This document shows positions 33,211 through 44,900 of a stretch of DNA of 64,000 bases, piece after piece. Source of the stretch: Bacterioplanoides sp965219715 (GTDB taxonomy: Bacteria; Pseudomonadota; Gammaproteobacteria; Pseudomonadales; Oceanobacteraceae); contig NZ_OZ244785.1 of NCBI RefSeq assembly GCF_965219715.1, forward strand, positions 1,550,001 through 1,614,000. Direction: 5' to 3'. Under the pieces are notes generated by a model, which saw only the letters and a program-made list of their open reading frames with translations, was not told the origin of the DNA and did not search any database. How positions within the stretch are numbered: the stretch's first letter is position 1; the number at the start of each line of letters is the position of its first letter. The translations under genes were made by a program, and so were the position numbers.

Positions 33211-33702
33211 AGCTTAAATTTCCCTGAACAGGGCCTCCCAAATTATGGAGCACACTTTACGCGCGCGGACTGTCACCAACAATGCATCCTTTTAGCATTG
33301 ATTTGTTCCATTCATGGAACTAAAAATAGGACATATTAGGTCAGACATAATATAAAACTGGCAACTTTACATTGTTAATAGTTATAACAACAGGCAGAAG
33401 ATTGACTGAAAGCTGGTTATTAACTACCAACCTTAGCGCTTAAGTAGGATTTTTCAGGGAAGAATTGACCGCAAGTCAGTCCCGACAGCTGGGTTATCAA
33501 GGCTTTGCTGACGTGTCATAAGCTCGAACAATCGGGCTGGAAACCTCCAATTATTGCGTATCATTCACTAATTCAGGATCGAATGCGCCAAAGTTGATAG
33601 CAGTATCACCATTAGTGAATTAGTACTGGTGCACTGTTTTAGTCTTCGCTAATATCCGCGCCGTAAGAACTTTGTCACAATTTAACTTCAGGGAAGAAAC
33701 AC
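33211..33702. other. Intergenic region between efflux operon and giant exoprotein gene
   Basis: 492 bases without a gene. It holds both divergent promoters. I noticed a palindrome at 33305-33320 and a perfect 10-base inverted repeat ATTCACTAAT (33563-33572) / ATTAGTGAAT (33611-33620) nearer the exoprotein gene. AGGGAAG before the ATG at 33703 is its ribosome site. No -35/-10 pair stands out. Confidence 0.6.
33305..33320. promoter_or_regulatory. Operator-like palindrome upstream of efflux operon
   Basis: GTTCCAT-TC-ATGGAAC, perfect 7-base arms with a 2-base centre, 95 bases upstream of the adaptor start. Size and position suit a TetR- or LysR-type operator. No local regulator gene was found. 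Confidence 0.5.
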
Positions 33703-36700
33703 ATGACACTGCGGCATCAGCTGGCAGGAAGCCTTTCTGCATTTCTGATTTTACTATCACCTTTCTCGCACGCCGAATCCGGACGTTCTGACTACGATCT
33801 GGATAATGACGGGTTAATCGAAATTAACGACTTAGCGGATTTACATGAAATCCGTAATAACCTCGACGGCACAACTCTGTATGGCTCCCGTGACGGCTGC
33901 CCTACTGATGGCTGTAACGGTTTTGAGTTAACCACCGACCTGAATTTTGACACCAATGGTGATGGCAAAATCACCGAGCTGGATGATTACTGGAATGAAG
34001 GTGAAGGCTGGGCGCAAATCGGGATTCACTCTGACAAGTTTCAGGCCATATTTGATGGTAACTACCATACCATTAACAACTTTCACTTTAATCGCTCTGG
34101 CAGTAGCAGTGGTCTGTTTGGTCAGATCGAAAATGCCAGCATTCGCCGCCTGAGAGTGGATGGTTCCGTTACCGGGGGTCAGGAAGTCGGACTCATTGTC
34201 GGCAAAGCAGATGATTCTGCCCTATCGGAGCTGATTGCTTATGGAGAAGTAACCGCAACGTCTTATTACCTTGGTGGTATCGCCGGCCGGTTAACGAATT
34301 CAACACTGTTTGCTTCTGCCGCACACGTCAGATTGTCAGGCAACAGCGCGGGGGCTCTTGTTGGTTCGGCACGCTCAGGCAGCACACTGGAAGCAGTATA
34401 CGCAACTGGTACTGTGGCTTATGGTGGCGCCGGTGGTTTTGTTGGCAGTGGTGAAGTCAGCATTAAAAACAGCTATACCGCTGTACACTTAGATGGTTCT
34501 AATGCAGCTGCACTCGCCTATTATTCTGGCAGAGGCGTTAATAGCCATTGGGTAACGGATTATATTAATACCATCAGGCTCGGACGTTATTCCCGTGTCA
34601 GTCGTGGCGGCGGCTTTTCTCTAGCTGAACTAACCTGCCCAACAGCTGCAAATAACACAGACTGCGCAAACACAGAGCTTTACAACGAATGGGAAACCTC
34701 AACTTATGAAGATGGCAGCCCGGTCTGGGACTTTGGCACGGACCAGCAATTACCTGCGTTAATCTGGAATGGAGCCATTATTCGCGATACCGATAACGAC
34801 GGTATTCTTGATGAAGAAGATGATTTTCCGGAAAACTATGCCGCCTACACAGATTCAGATAACGATGGCTACCCGGATTTCTGGACTGCTGGTTGTAACA
34901 CCGAATGCCAGAATAGCTCTGGTTTAACGATCGATCATTTCCCTGGTAACGTCGCTGCATCCTTAGACAGCGACGCCGATAATCAACCTGAAACCTGGAA
35001 TTCAAGCTGTGACCAAACCTGTCAGCAAAATTCCGGCCTGGTTATTGATGCCTCACCGAATGACAGAAACAATAAAAATGGCTCTGACCTTTTGGACAAC
35101 GATGACAACGACGATGGTCAGATTGATGCCGATGCTGACAGCGATGGCCTGATTGAAATTTCTACATTGGAGCAGTTCAGTGCCATTCGTTATCAGTTTA
35201 ATGGAGCTGGACGCCGACTATCTGAAGATGGCGAACTAGACAGCAGCGGCTGTCCTCTGGCAATAATCGATGGTTATCCAAAAGCGCAGTGTATCGGCTA
35301 TGAATTAGTGAATGATCTGGATTTTGATACCAATAGTAATGGTGAATTCGATAGTGGCGACAGCTTCTGGAACGACGGCGAAGGTCTTGAAAAAATTCCG
35401 GCACTACACGGTATCTTTGAAGGTAACGGTTTTAATATCCGTAATCTGACAACTCATTCAAAAGACTCTTTCGAAAGCGTCGCTATCTTTGGTGGATTGA
35501 TTAACGCTGAGATCAGAAACGTGGCATTTATTAACACCAGCGTTACTTCCGATGGGCGTCATGGTGGTGGCATCGCCGCCTTCGCCAATAAGACCAGTTT
35601 ACACAAAGTACTGTTCTCAGGCTCAGTAGAGACTCAATCAAGCTATGAAGCCTTTGTTGGCGGCATTATTGGCGATGTTAACGAAGGAGTCCATCTGAAT
35701 GAAGTTGCATTTATCGGCAGTGTCACTTCGAATCCGTTGGCTGGAGGAGCGACGGGGGGATTAATCAGCCGGGCAATATCCGATAATCAAATTACCAACA
35801 GCTTCGTCAGTGCTGCTATTACCGGTAATTTCACATCTGCCTTGCTGGGCACAAATGGTGGTGACGAGACTGCAATAAACAGTCTTATAGAGAACTCTTA
35901 TTTTTCCGGAACATTTAACGGTAATTATTATAGTTATTATGGCAACGGACCGCTGGTAGGACGCTCCCGGGGAACAACCACGTTCAACAATAACCATTGG
36001 CTAAAAGGCAGCCACGAGAATGATAACGGCTTAACACTGAATGAATTAACCTGCCCGGTAGCAGCCTCAGACACAGATTGTGCTGATACCGCTTTATACC
36101 AGGACTGGCCTGACGAAATCTGGGATTTTGGCAGCAGCAATCAAACACCCGCGCTAACGATCGCCGGAGAACAGTACCGCGATAGCGATAGCGATGGCGT
36201 CGCTGATGTTTTTGATAGCTGGCCTAATCTTTATGCGGCCCACAAAGATGCAGATAACGATGGCTATCCAGATAGCTGGCACCCTCATTGTGATAGCGAG
36301 TGTATTGCTAATTCCGGTTTGCAGCTGGATAACTTCCCGCAGCATCAGGAAATCTGGAGTGACTCTGACCTAGATGGCTTACCAGAGCTGTGTGATGCAA
36401 GTTGTACAACAGCATTGGCAGGGACAGACATTATCCCCGACCCTTATGCGAACGACTTTGACAACGACGGAACACCAGACTCAGAAGATGACAATACCAA
36501 CGGCGTTTTGAACGCTGATAGCAATGGCAATGGCTTAATTGATATCCGTACCCTGGCCGATCTGAATGCTATGCGTTTCCAATTAGAAGGCGCTGCAAAA
36601 GTGGTTAGTGAAACAGCCGATCCAGATAACTCAGGCTGCCCGGTCGTTATTCATAATGGCCTGAACGTACGCCGTTGCCACGGCTATGAGCTGATGAACG

Positions 36701-39700
36701 ATCTGAATTTCGATACCAATGGTGACCATAAAATTGATGAAAATGACGATTTCTGGAATGACGGCCAGGGTTGGTTACCAATCGCTCCTGAAACAAGGCG
36801 CTATTTTGTCGCAAACTTTAATGGCAATGGCCACTCAATTAAAAACCTGTATGTGAATACCAACAGTTATAACACTGGACTATTCAGTTCAATAAAAGAT
36901 GCTGATATTAAAAATATTGTTTTTGACGGTCCACTAACATTGGTTAACGGTAGTTCCCGTGTGGCAGTACTGGTCGGAACGGCTGATGAGAGTGACATTA
37001 CAGATATTATTGTTACCACTGACGTCACTGTAACCGGCATTTCTCAGGTAGCGGGCCTGGCTGCCTATGCAGAAGACTCTGTAATCAGTAAAGTTTTTGT
37101 TGCTGCAACGGTAAGAGCACGTAATCAAGCGGCTGGCATTTCTTATTCTTTGAATGACTCTGTTATCAGCGATAGTCTGTCTGCCGGTGCTATTTATGGC
37201 GAGGCGACTCTGGGTGGTATTGTTGGAGAGTTTTTCTATCACGCAAATTCACCTGAAACCATCATCCGTGACTCATTGAGCACTGCCTATGTTCAACCTG
37301 TCGCCGAGTCTGGCGGTATTGTTGGTACTAAAAGTGTTAATGGTTTCCGCGGCAACGTTGACCGCAGTTATTGGGCAACTGACATCTCCTCTCAACAGGA
37401 GCTCACCAGTTATGGTCCAGAACAAACCAGCTGGCGGGTTACCTCAGAGACTCTGCAATGTGCAGTAGCTCCGGACACGACGGCTGACAACAGCGATTGT
37501 ATAACAGACGAAGGTGTTACCTTGTTTGAATCCTGGGATACTGACATCTGGGACTTCGGCAGTAATGAACAATTACCAGGACTTAAAATCGCCGGCCGCG
37601 TAGTGCGTGACAGTGATGGTGATGGCGCTCTCGATGCAGACGATACCTGGTCTGATAATAGCGCCGCCTATCAGGATACAGATGCCGATGGCCATCCGGA
37701 TCTCTTTTCCGCACATTGCGATACGCAATGCCAGTTGACGTCTTCATTATCTGCGCTGGATAAATTTCCACAATATTCCGGAGCATGGCGTGACGACGAT
37801 TTTGATGGCTTAGTTGAAGATTGCGACCAGGCCTGTATTGATGCATCCGATGACAATGGATTGCCACTACTGGTTGCTGATACTCACCTGCTGGATCAGG
37901 ACAACGACGGTATTCCGGACAGCGAAGACACTAACCGTAATAATGATCGCGACATTAATAACAACGAAATTATTGATGCCGACTCCGACCATGATGGTTT
38001 AATTGAGATTGCGACTCTGGATGAATTAAATGCTATTCGCTTCCAGCTCAATGGTCATGGGCAACGCCTGAGCGAAGACGGTGAAATCGACAGCACTGGC
38101 TGTCCGTTTGTTTATATTAATGGGGATTACAAAACCCAGTGTCACGGTTACGAGTTAGTTGCCGATCTGAACTTTGATAGCAATGACGACGGCATTGTTT
38201 CTGAACTGGATGACTACTGGAACGATGGCAAAGGCTGGTCTCCGATTGCCGTCGGTTCGTCCGGGCTTTTCAGAAGTGAATTATCCGGCAATGGTCACCG
38301 TATCGATAATTTATACATAAACAATGATAAATATGTCTGGAATGAATTCTATGGTCTGTTTGGCGCCCTGGAAGGTGCACGTATTCACGACCTGATTATT
38401 ACCGGGCGTATCGTGCATACAGGTCAACGGGCCGGATTACTCGCTGGTGAAATGGCAAGCTCAACCATTAACAATATTGTTGCCAGCGGCGAAGTGTATT
38501 CCGATAACTATATGGTTGGCCTGCTGGCCAGCTCCTCAGAAAATTCCTCCATTAACAATGTTATGGCATTTGGCCGGGCGAAATCAGATACATCCGATAC
38601 CGGAGCAATTGTCGCAAGAGCTGAAGAAAGCACCATCAGTAATTCCTATAGTTTGGTACTGACCCGTGATGGTAAGAATCCTGTAGCACCTGTTGGCAGT
38701 TTGCGGGTTCGATCTGTTGCGACTTCGATTTACTGGCAAGATATGTCAGCTAGCGTTGATATTCCGCCGTACTACGGTACTCAAAGAATTAATACGGACT
38801 CATTTTCTCTGCAACAATTACAGTGTCCAACTCAGGTGGAAACATCTGTGAATAGCAGTGCTTGTCATGATAATGAAAACATTATCCTGTTCTCTGGTTG
38901 GGATACCAGCCAATGGGACTTTGGCACCAATCAGCAGCTTCCGGCGTTAAAAGTTGGTGATACTTTTTATCGCGACAGCGATGGCGACGGAATTGTTGAT
39001 GCCAATGACGACAAGCCTTATGACTTTGACAATGACTCAATCAACGATCTGAATGATGGCTACCCATTCATCTCTATTGGTGTACTGGCAGATGCCGATC
39101 AGGATGGTATTCCCGATGACTGCGACCCTTCCTGTATTGCGATGGGTATGACAGCGGACGAAGACGATGATAATGATTTTATTCCGGACGCTGCCGATGC
39201 ATATCCAACCATTTCAATTGTGGGCTACAGCGATAACGATAAAGATGGCCGTCCAGACGAGTGCGATATCAATTGCCAGGCAACGGGCATGGTTGCTGAC
39301 CCGGATGACGATAACGATAACGTTCTGGATACAGACGATGCTTTCCCACTGATCACCGCTGCATCGGTGGATGCAGATAATGATGGCCTTCCAGATGAGT
39401 GGGCAATTGGCTGTGATGCGAATTGCCGCGCCACATCCGGACTAGTTATCGATACTCAGTTAAATGATACCGATAACGATGGTGTTAAAAATGACATCGA
39501 TACAGATAACAACGCTGACAATGGCAAGCCTACGTTAATTGCAGTTGGCCCAACCATGTACACGCCCGTCAATAACGAAGATGGTTCTGCATTTATTGCT
39601 TCGGCGCAGGATATTGACCGTATGTTGTCGCAATTATCAGCCAGCGATGTTGTTGATCCAGCCGATAAGATCCGTTTCCGGGCTTACTTAAATGGTGCTG

Positions 39701-41823
39701 AATTAATTAAGAATTCAGCAGGTGAAACTACATTGCCGGTTGGTAAGCAAATTATTTCCTGGGTTGCTGAAGACAGTTCCGGAAATCGAAGTGATGCCAT
39801 GGAACAGCAGGTAAATATTTATCCCCAGGTAAAATTCGCGGTTAATGCATCAATAATTGGTGAACCGGATACGACTCAGATTGCTTTTCAGTTATCCGGG
39901 CCTTCTCCTGAATATCCAGTCGAAATTCCGGTTAACGTCGTGGTTGCCGATTCAACGGCTTCTCAGGATGACATTAACGCGTCATTCGATATCACTGAAA
40001 CCCACATGGTTCGGATCGAGCGTGGTGATGCGGAAACGCCGCCAACCACAGCGAGCTTTGCCGTAACTGTTTTACAGGAGTTTATTGATGAACAGGATGA
40101 AACTCTGATCCTGAATATCGCGGCGAAACCTTCCAGCAGTGCTCCTGATGCATTCAGCTATGCACTGCCCCAAAATAACCGCCGTCATACTCTGACTATC
40201 CTGGATATGAAAGACACTGATCAGGACGGTATGCCTGACGTTTGTAATACGCAATGTCAGCAGGTTGGTAAAACAGCGGACAACGATGACGACAACGATT
40301 CGATAGAAGACCGTTTCGACGCATTCCCAACCATTGCCATTGGCGACTATACAGATACCGACAATGATGGCAGTCCGGACGAGTGTAATGCTGCTTGCCG
40401 TGCTACGGGTATGAGCGCAGATATCGATGACGATGGCGATGCTTACGCCGATGTTGTTGATGAGTTTCCGTTAAACCCTGCAGCAGCATTTGATGCGGAT
40501 AATGACGGCCTTCCAGATGAGTGGGCAATTGACTGTGATGCGAATTGCCGCGCCACATCCGGACTGGTTATCGATACTCAGTTAAATGATACCGATAACG
40601 ATGGTGTTAAAAATGACCAGGATAGCGATAATAATCGCGACAATGGAAAGCCAACTTTATTATCGGTAGCACCTGTGTGGTACAGCCCGGTTAATAACGA
40701 AGATGGTACGGCTCATATATTGAGCGCAGCTAATCTTAATCTGATAACTGGCCAGCTGGTTGCAACAGATATTGTTGATACAGCTTCGGCAATTAAATAC
40801 CAGGGGATTTTAAATGGCACAGCATTGGATCTGACGGGTCAAACAAATGTTGAAATTCCGGTTGGTTTGCAAACAATTAGCTGGTACGCCATTGATAGCG
40901 CAGGCAACCGTAGTGTCGCAAAAGAACAGAAGGTTTACATCTATCCGGAAGTTCGCTTCAGTCTGAAGCAAAGTCAGAGCACTGAAAACGTAAGCGCGGA
41001 AATTCAGGTCGAGTTATCAGGTATTTCACCGGAATATCCGGTCGAAATTCCGGTTAAATTAAATCTGAATAATTCCACGGCTTCGGCTTTGGATCTTTCA
41101 CCTGAATTTGAAGCAACGGCAATTCACACCGTTGTGATCGAATTAGGTGATGGCGAAACGGCTAATACCACGGGCATGCTGCAGATTCCGATTCTGGAAG
41201 ATAATATTTCGGAAGAAGATGAAACTCTGCAAATTCAAATTGCCAACAAGCCAAACAGCCAGGGTGGCAACCAGCTTGGTTATGCTTTGCCGGATGATGG
41301 TAAAACTCATACTCTGACCATTACTGAAATAAACCTGCCACCAATCGTAACTCTGGAATTGAGACAAGGTGGTGAAATTGTCAGTGAAGTGAAACAAGAT
41401 GCAGGCCTGGTAACGATCACAGCTGTGGTTACAGATCCGAATATTCAGGATCAGCATATTCAGGCGTGGGATCTGAACGATTTGGGGCTGGCTGCTCAGG
41501 CGGGAGAAACCGTCACCGTTAATCCGCAGGGGCTACCAGTGCAGGAATATAAGGTCGTTGTTACGGCTACCGACAATGCAACACCAGCGCTGTCTGCTCA
41601 GGCTGAAATCAGCTTTGAAGTAAAAGTAGCGACGACCGAACCGACGCCTGGGAATGGATCTGGCGGCGATAACGGTTCTGGTGGTGATGGCGGCAATAAT
41701 GGCTCAGGTGGCGATAACTCTGGCTCAGAATCTTCTGGTGGAGGCGGCGGTGGTGCAATCCACTTCTGGTACCTGATGATGTTATTTATCGGAGTTTATG
41801 GCTTACGCCGTAAACGCAGATAA
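33703..41823 (+). CDS. Giant secreted GlyGly-CTERM protein with TSP3/GLUG-like modules
   Basis: 2706 residues. Signal peptide ends SPFSHA. Four modules of about 450 residues start at about residues 28, 476, 936 and 1425. Each opens with D.D.DGLIEI..L..L..IR, continues with GYEL..DLNFDTN and D..D.FWN.G.GW, then GLUG-like strands (GLFG.I..A.I..L), a L.CP...DC segment, W.FG...QLPAL and Ca2+-binding thrombospondin type 3-like DxDxDG repeats. The C-terminal quarter has two TSP3 + Calx-beta-like blocks and an Ig-like domain. It ends SGGGGGGAIHFWYLMML, a helix and RRKRR, a GlyGly-CTERM signal cut by rhombosortase in species that have it. Likely a type II-secreted surface adhesin; role inferred. Confidence 0.85.
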   Translation: MTLRHQLAGSLSAFLILLSPFSHAESGRSDYDLDNDGLIEINDLADLHEIRNNLDGTTLYGSRDGCPTDGCNGFELTTDLNFDTNGDGKITELDDYWNEGEGWAQIGIHSDKFQAIFDGNYHTINNFHFNRSGSSSGLFGQIENASIRRLRVDGSVTGGQEVGLIVGKADDSALSELIAYGEVTATSYYLGGIAGRLTNSTLFASAAHVRLSGNSAGALVGSARSGSTLEAVYATGTVAYGGAGGFVGSGEVSIKNSYTAVHLDGSNAAALAYYSGRGVNSHWVTDYINTIRLGRYSRVSRGGGFSLAELTCPTAANNTDCANTELYNEWETSTYEDGSPVWDFGTDQQLPALIWNGAIIRDTDNDGILDEEDDFPENYAAYTDSDNDGYPDFWTAGCNTECQNSSGLTIDHFPGNVAASLDSDADNQPETWNSSCDQTCQQNSGLVIDASPNDRNNKNGSDLLDNDDNDDGQIDADADSDGLIEISTLEQFSAIRYQFNGAGRRLSEDGELDSSGCPLAIIDGYPKAQCIGYELVNDLDFDTNSNGEFDSGDSFWNDGEGLEKIPALHGIFEGNGFNIRNLTTHSKDSFESVAIFGGLINAEIRNVAFINTSVTSDGRHGGGIAAFANKTSLHKVLFSGSVETQSSYEAFVGGIIGDVNEGVHLNEVAFIGSVTSNPLAGGATGGLISRAISDNQITNSFVSAAITGNFTSALLGTNGGDETAINSLIENSYFSGTFNGNYYSYYGNGPLVGRSRGTTTFNNNHWLKGSHENDNGLTLNELTCPVAASDTDCADTALYQDWPDEIWDFGSSNQTPALTIAGEQYRDSDSDGVADVFDSWPNLYAAHKDADNDGYPDSWHPHCDSECIANSGLQLDNFPQHQEIWSDSDLDGLPELCDASCTTALAGTDIIPDPYANDFDNDGTPDSEDDNTNGVLNADSNGNGLIDIRTLADLNAMRFQLEGAAKVVSETADPDNSGCPVVIHNGLNVRRCHGYELMNDLNFDTNGDHKIDENDDFWNDGQGWLPIAPETRRYFVANFNGNGHSIKNLYVNTNSYNTGLFSSIKDADIKNIVFDGPLTLVNGSSRVAVLVGTADESDITDIIVTTDVTVTGISQVAGLAAYAEDSVISKVFVAATVRARNQAAGISYSLNDSVISDSLSAGAIYGEATLGGIVGEFFYHANSPETIIRDSLSTAYVQPVAESGGIVGTKSVNGFRGNVDRSYWATDISSQQELTSYGPEQTSWRVTSETLQCAVAPDTTADNSDCITDEGVTLFESWDTDIWDFGSNEQLPGLKIAGRVVRDSDGDGALDADDTWSDNSAAYQDTDADGHPDLFSAHCDTQCQLTSSLSALDKFPQYSGAWRDDDFDGLVEDCDQACIDASDDNGLPLLVADTHLLDQDNDGIPDSEDTNRNNDRDINNNEIIDADSDHDGLIEIATLDELNAIRFQLNGHGQRLSEDGEIDSTGCPFVYINGDYKTQCHGYELVADLNFDSNDDGIVSELDDYWNDGKGWSPIAVGSSGLFRSELSGNGHRIDNLYINNDKYVWNEFYGLFGALEGARIHDLIITGRIVHTGQRAGLLAGEMASSTINNIVASGEVYSDNYMVGLLASSSENSSINNVMAFGRAKSDTSDTGAIVARAEESTISNSYSLVLTRDGKNPVAPVGSLRVRSVATSIYWQDMSASVDIPPYYGTQRINTDSFSLQQLQCPTQVETSVNSSACHDNENIILFSGWDTSQWDFGTNQQLPALKVGDTFYRDSDGDGIVDANDDKPYDFDNDSINDLNDGYPFISIGVLADADQDGIPDDCDPSCIAMGMTADEDDDNDFIPDAADAYPTISIVGYSDNDKDGRPDECDINCQATGMVADPDDDNDNVLDTDDAFPLITAASVDADNDGLPDEWAIGCDANCRATSGLVIDTQLNDTDNDGVKNDIDTDNNADNGKPTLIAVGPTMYTPVNNEDGSAFIASAQDIDRMLSQLSASDVVDPADKIRFRAYLNGAELIKNSAGETTLPVGKQIISWVAEDSSGNRSDAMEQQVNIYPQVKFAVNASIIGEPDTTQIAFQLSGPSPEYPVEIPVNVVVADSTASQDDINASFDITETHMVRIERGDAETPPTTASFAVTVLQEFIDEQDETLILNIAAKPSSSAPDAFSYALPQNNRRHTLTILDMKDTDQDGMPDVCNTQCQQVGKTADNDDDNDSIEDRFDAFPTIAIGDYTDTDNDGSPDECNAACRATGMSADIDDDGDAYADVVDEFPLNPAAAFDADNDGLPDEWAIDCDANCRATSGLVIDTQLNDTDNDGVKNDQDSDNNRDNGKPTLLSVAPVWYSPVNNEDGTAHILSAANLNLITGQLVATDIVDTASAIKYQGILNGTALDLTGQTNVEIPVGLQTISWYAIDSAGNRSVAKEQKVYIYPEVRFSLKQSQSTENVSAEIQVELSGISPEYPVEIPVKLNLNNSTASALDLSPEFEATAIHTVVIELGDGETANTTGMLQIPILEDNISEEDETLQIQIANKPNSQGGNQLGYALPDDGKTHTLTITEINLPPIVTLELRQGGEIVSEVKQDAGLVTITAVVTDPNIQDQHIQAWDLNDLGLAAQAGETVTVNPQGLPVQEYKVVVTATDNATPALSAQAEISFEVKVATTEPTPGNGSGGDNGSGGDGGNNGSGGDNSGSESSGGGGGGAIHFWYLMMLFIGVYGLRRKRR
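39373..39488 (+). repeat. Internal direct repeat, copy 1
   Basis: About 116 bases closely matching the segment that starts at 40495; the offset is 1122 bases (374 codons). It codes ADNDGLPDEWAIGCDANC and following residues. It marks the start of the first TSP3 + Calx-beta block. Confidence 0.9.
40495..40610 (+). repeat. Internal direct repeat, copy 2
   Basis: Counterpart of 39373-39488 with only a few differences (for example GGC to GAC, giving Gly to Asp). It starts the second TSP3 + Calx-beta block. Identity falls off quickly beyond this stretch. Confidence 0.9.
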
Positions 41824-41840
41824 TTCAGAAGCCTGAAAAC

Positions 41841-41877
41841 AAAAAGCCGTGGCAGTGAAGACTGCCACGGCTTTTTT
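41841..41877 (+). terminator. Terminator after first giant exoprotein gene
   Basis: AAAAAGCCGTGGCAGT, loop GAAG, ACTGCCACGGCTTTTTT. Almost the same hairpin follows the second giant gene. Confidence 0.95.
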
Positions 41878-41992
41878 ATTCCGCGATGTTGTATGAAAAC
41901 TAATTACAATCTACTAATTAACGTAGAAATAAATCATCAATTAAACTAATATCCCGCGCTATAAATACCTCACCTATTATCACGGAAGAGAA

Positions 41993-44900
41993 ATGCGTAT
42001 TACTTCTTTGATCGCAGTGTCCGCCCTGCTTTTGATATCAAGTTTTGTTTATTCCGATAACAATCGCTCAGACTTCGATATAGACAATAATGGCCTCATA
42101 GAGATACATGACCTAAAAGATCTCAACGAAATTCGCAACAACCTGAATGGCCGAACATTATATGGAAAAAACCTGGGCTGTCCGAGCTCTGGCTGTGTCG
42201 GCTTTGAACTGGTAAGTGACCTGAACTTTGATAACAATCAGGATGGTATATTTAATAGCCATGATGATTACTGGAATGAAGGTAAAGGCTGGCTGCCTAT
42301 TGGTTCGATTGCACAACCCTTTACCGCCGAGTTTCATGGTAATGGCCACTCCCTGAAAAATCTGGTTATTAACCGGCCTGGACCAACATTTTTCGAGAGA
42401 TTGCAGCTTGTCACTCAGGGAAGCCCTTATACCGATCAGGGAAGCGGACTTTTTGGCGCAACGAAAGCGGCGAAAGTTACGAACCTCAGAATCGAAGCAA
42501 CAATTACCGGTGATGTTCACATTGGAACCATAGCGGGCCTGGCATCAGACACTCAGTTCACCAACATTGCGATCACATCGAAATTAATTAATACCAGTTA
42601 TGGTGGTCTTCTTATACCTTCAACAAATATTGGCGGACTAATTGGAGAAATTCGTCAGGGTAAGATTGAGCGTGTTTATATCAATACACGTATCGACATC
42701 AAATCCGGCCAAGCTGCCGGGTTAGTTGCGATATTAAAAGATACTCAGGCAGAAAATATTTATGTGGCAGGATCGGTTTCTCTGTCAGATTCTAAGGCCT
42801 TCGCTTATGAAGTTGAAAATTCAACAGTGAATATGGCTCTGTCAACTATTTCAGGCCTTGAACCATTACCTGCCAATACCATGCGATCAATATATTGGCG
42901 CGGTGGCGAAACAGATTCTGGTTATGACGAATTATCAGTACTTGATCAAAACTATGTTGGCACTTCCCTTGAGGAATTAACCTGTGCCCGGCACGCTGAT
43001 GCAACAAAAAATAATTCTGACTGCCTGAAAACCGGTGACGCTACCCTGTATGCCGGATGGTCTTCGCAGCACTGGGACTTTGGTAACAGCACTCAGCTGC
43101 CTGCACTAAAACTCTTTGGTGGCGTTCTGCGCGATAATGACCTTGACGCAGTTTTTGATGTTGAAGACGAATGGCCAGAAAAATTTGCGGCTGCAATTGA
43201 TGCAGATAAAGATGGCCACCCGGATTTCTGGACCATCGGCTGTAATGCCGTTTGCCAACAACAATCAGGGATTGCCGAGCTTGACCAATTCCCACAATCG
43301 GCCTTGGTTTGGTCAGACAAGGATCTGGATAATAAACCGGAGCTGTGCGACCAGGCTTGTGAAAATAATAGCGGTTTGCAAGCCGATGACTTTCCACTGG
43401 ATTTTGATAATGATGGCATCCCCGATGCCGAAGATTCTGATAGCAATGGCGATGGAATAACTGATGCCGATTCAGATTCTAATGGTTTAATTGATATTGA
43501 AACACTGGCTGAACTGAACGCAATTCGCTTTCAGCTGGGTGGCCATGGCCAACAGCTCACAGAAAATGGTGCTGTGAATAACAGTGGTTGTCCGGTGGTT
43601 TTAGTTGATAGTCGCTACCTGAGACGATGCAACGGCTACGAATTAAAAAATAATCTCAGTTTCGATAGTAATAATGACGGTGTAGTTAACGAAAGTGATG
43701 ATTATTGGAATAACGGTTCTGGCTGGCAACCGGTAGGTAACTACGACGCACCATTTATTGCAGAGTTTAATGGTAATGGCTTTGCGATTACTCACCTTAC
43801 TGTAAATCGCCCTTCCAGTAATAACGCAAGCTTATTTGGCGTCATTGAGAATTCAGCAATTTCTGATCTGCAGATAACTGAGGCCACAATTAGTGGTCTG
43901 GGAGAGTCTGGCATTCTTTCAGGCAGAGCCAGCGATAGCGATATGTCCGATATCATTCTGCACGGTAGCTTAAAAGCCAGAACAGATGCTGGCGGCGCGG
44001 CCGGAAAGTCATACACCAGCCAATACAGAAACCTGGCCGTAGCAATTATGGTGGACGGTGAATACGACCTGGCCGGGGTGGTGGGAGAATCCAATTCAGA
44101 TAACTTCAGTGATATCACCGTCAGTGGCCATATAAAAGGTATTGATGAACTGGGCGGCCTGATGGGAGAAAAAAACGGCTCAGATTACACCCGGGTGCTG
44201 GTGTCAGCTCGTGTGGTAAACGATAACAATGAGCAACAATGGCAACTGCCTCCAAACAATATTTATCCGCTATATAATTTTGCCGTCAATTACACCGGTA
44301 ACTACACCAACGACTATCGTTATGCCAGCGCGGACGCATTACGCTGCCCAACTGCGGCCAGTACCAGAAAGCCAGCTTGTAATAAGCACGATTACAATGG
44401 CACCCTGTATCTGAACTGGCCAGAATCTTTGTGGGATTTTGCAGGTAGTGATAAATTCCCGGGGCTTAAAGTTTCCGGAAAAATTTATCGCGATAATGAC
44501 GGAGACGGCAGCTTCGACAATGACGATGCCTGGCCAGACAACGCGGCCTACAGTGTGGACAAAGATTCTGATGGTTATCCGGATGACTGGAATATTCACT
44601 GCGATCAGGATTGCCGTAGCACCGAAGGTCTTTTGCCTCTTGACCGCTTCCCTGAAGATCGCCGCTTATGGAAAGATAATGACCTCGATGGTCTTGCAGA
44701 TGAATGCATCCTGGACTGTGAGAATACATCTGGTCTGGAAATTGATCTCCACCCGGGCGACTTCGATAACGATGGCGTTGCTGACCTCAACGATACTGAC
44801 TCTGATAATGATGGCATTGACGATGCCGATGCCGATCACAATGGCCTGATTGATATCTACACCATTGAACAACTGCATGCTGTGCGTCATCAGTTGGATG

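Noticed and set aside
32663..33217. 184-codon plus-strand open frame in the adaptor gene
   Set aside because: Antisense shadow of the MexE-like gene; Ser/Arg/Ala-rich with no motif.
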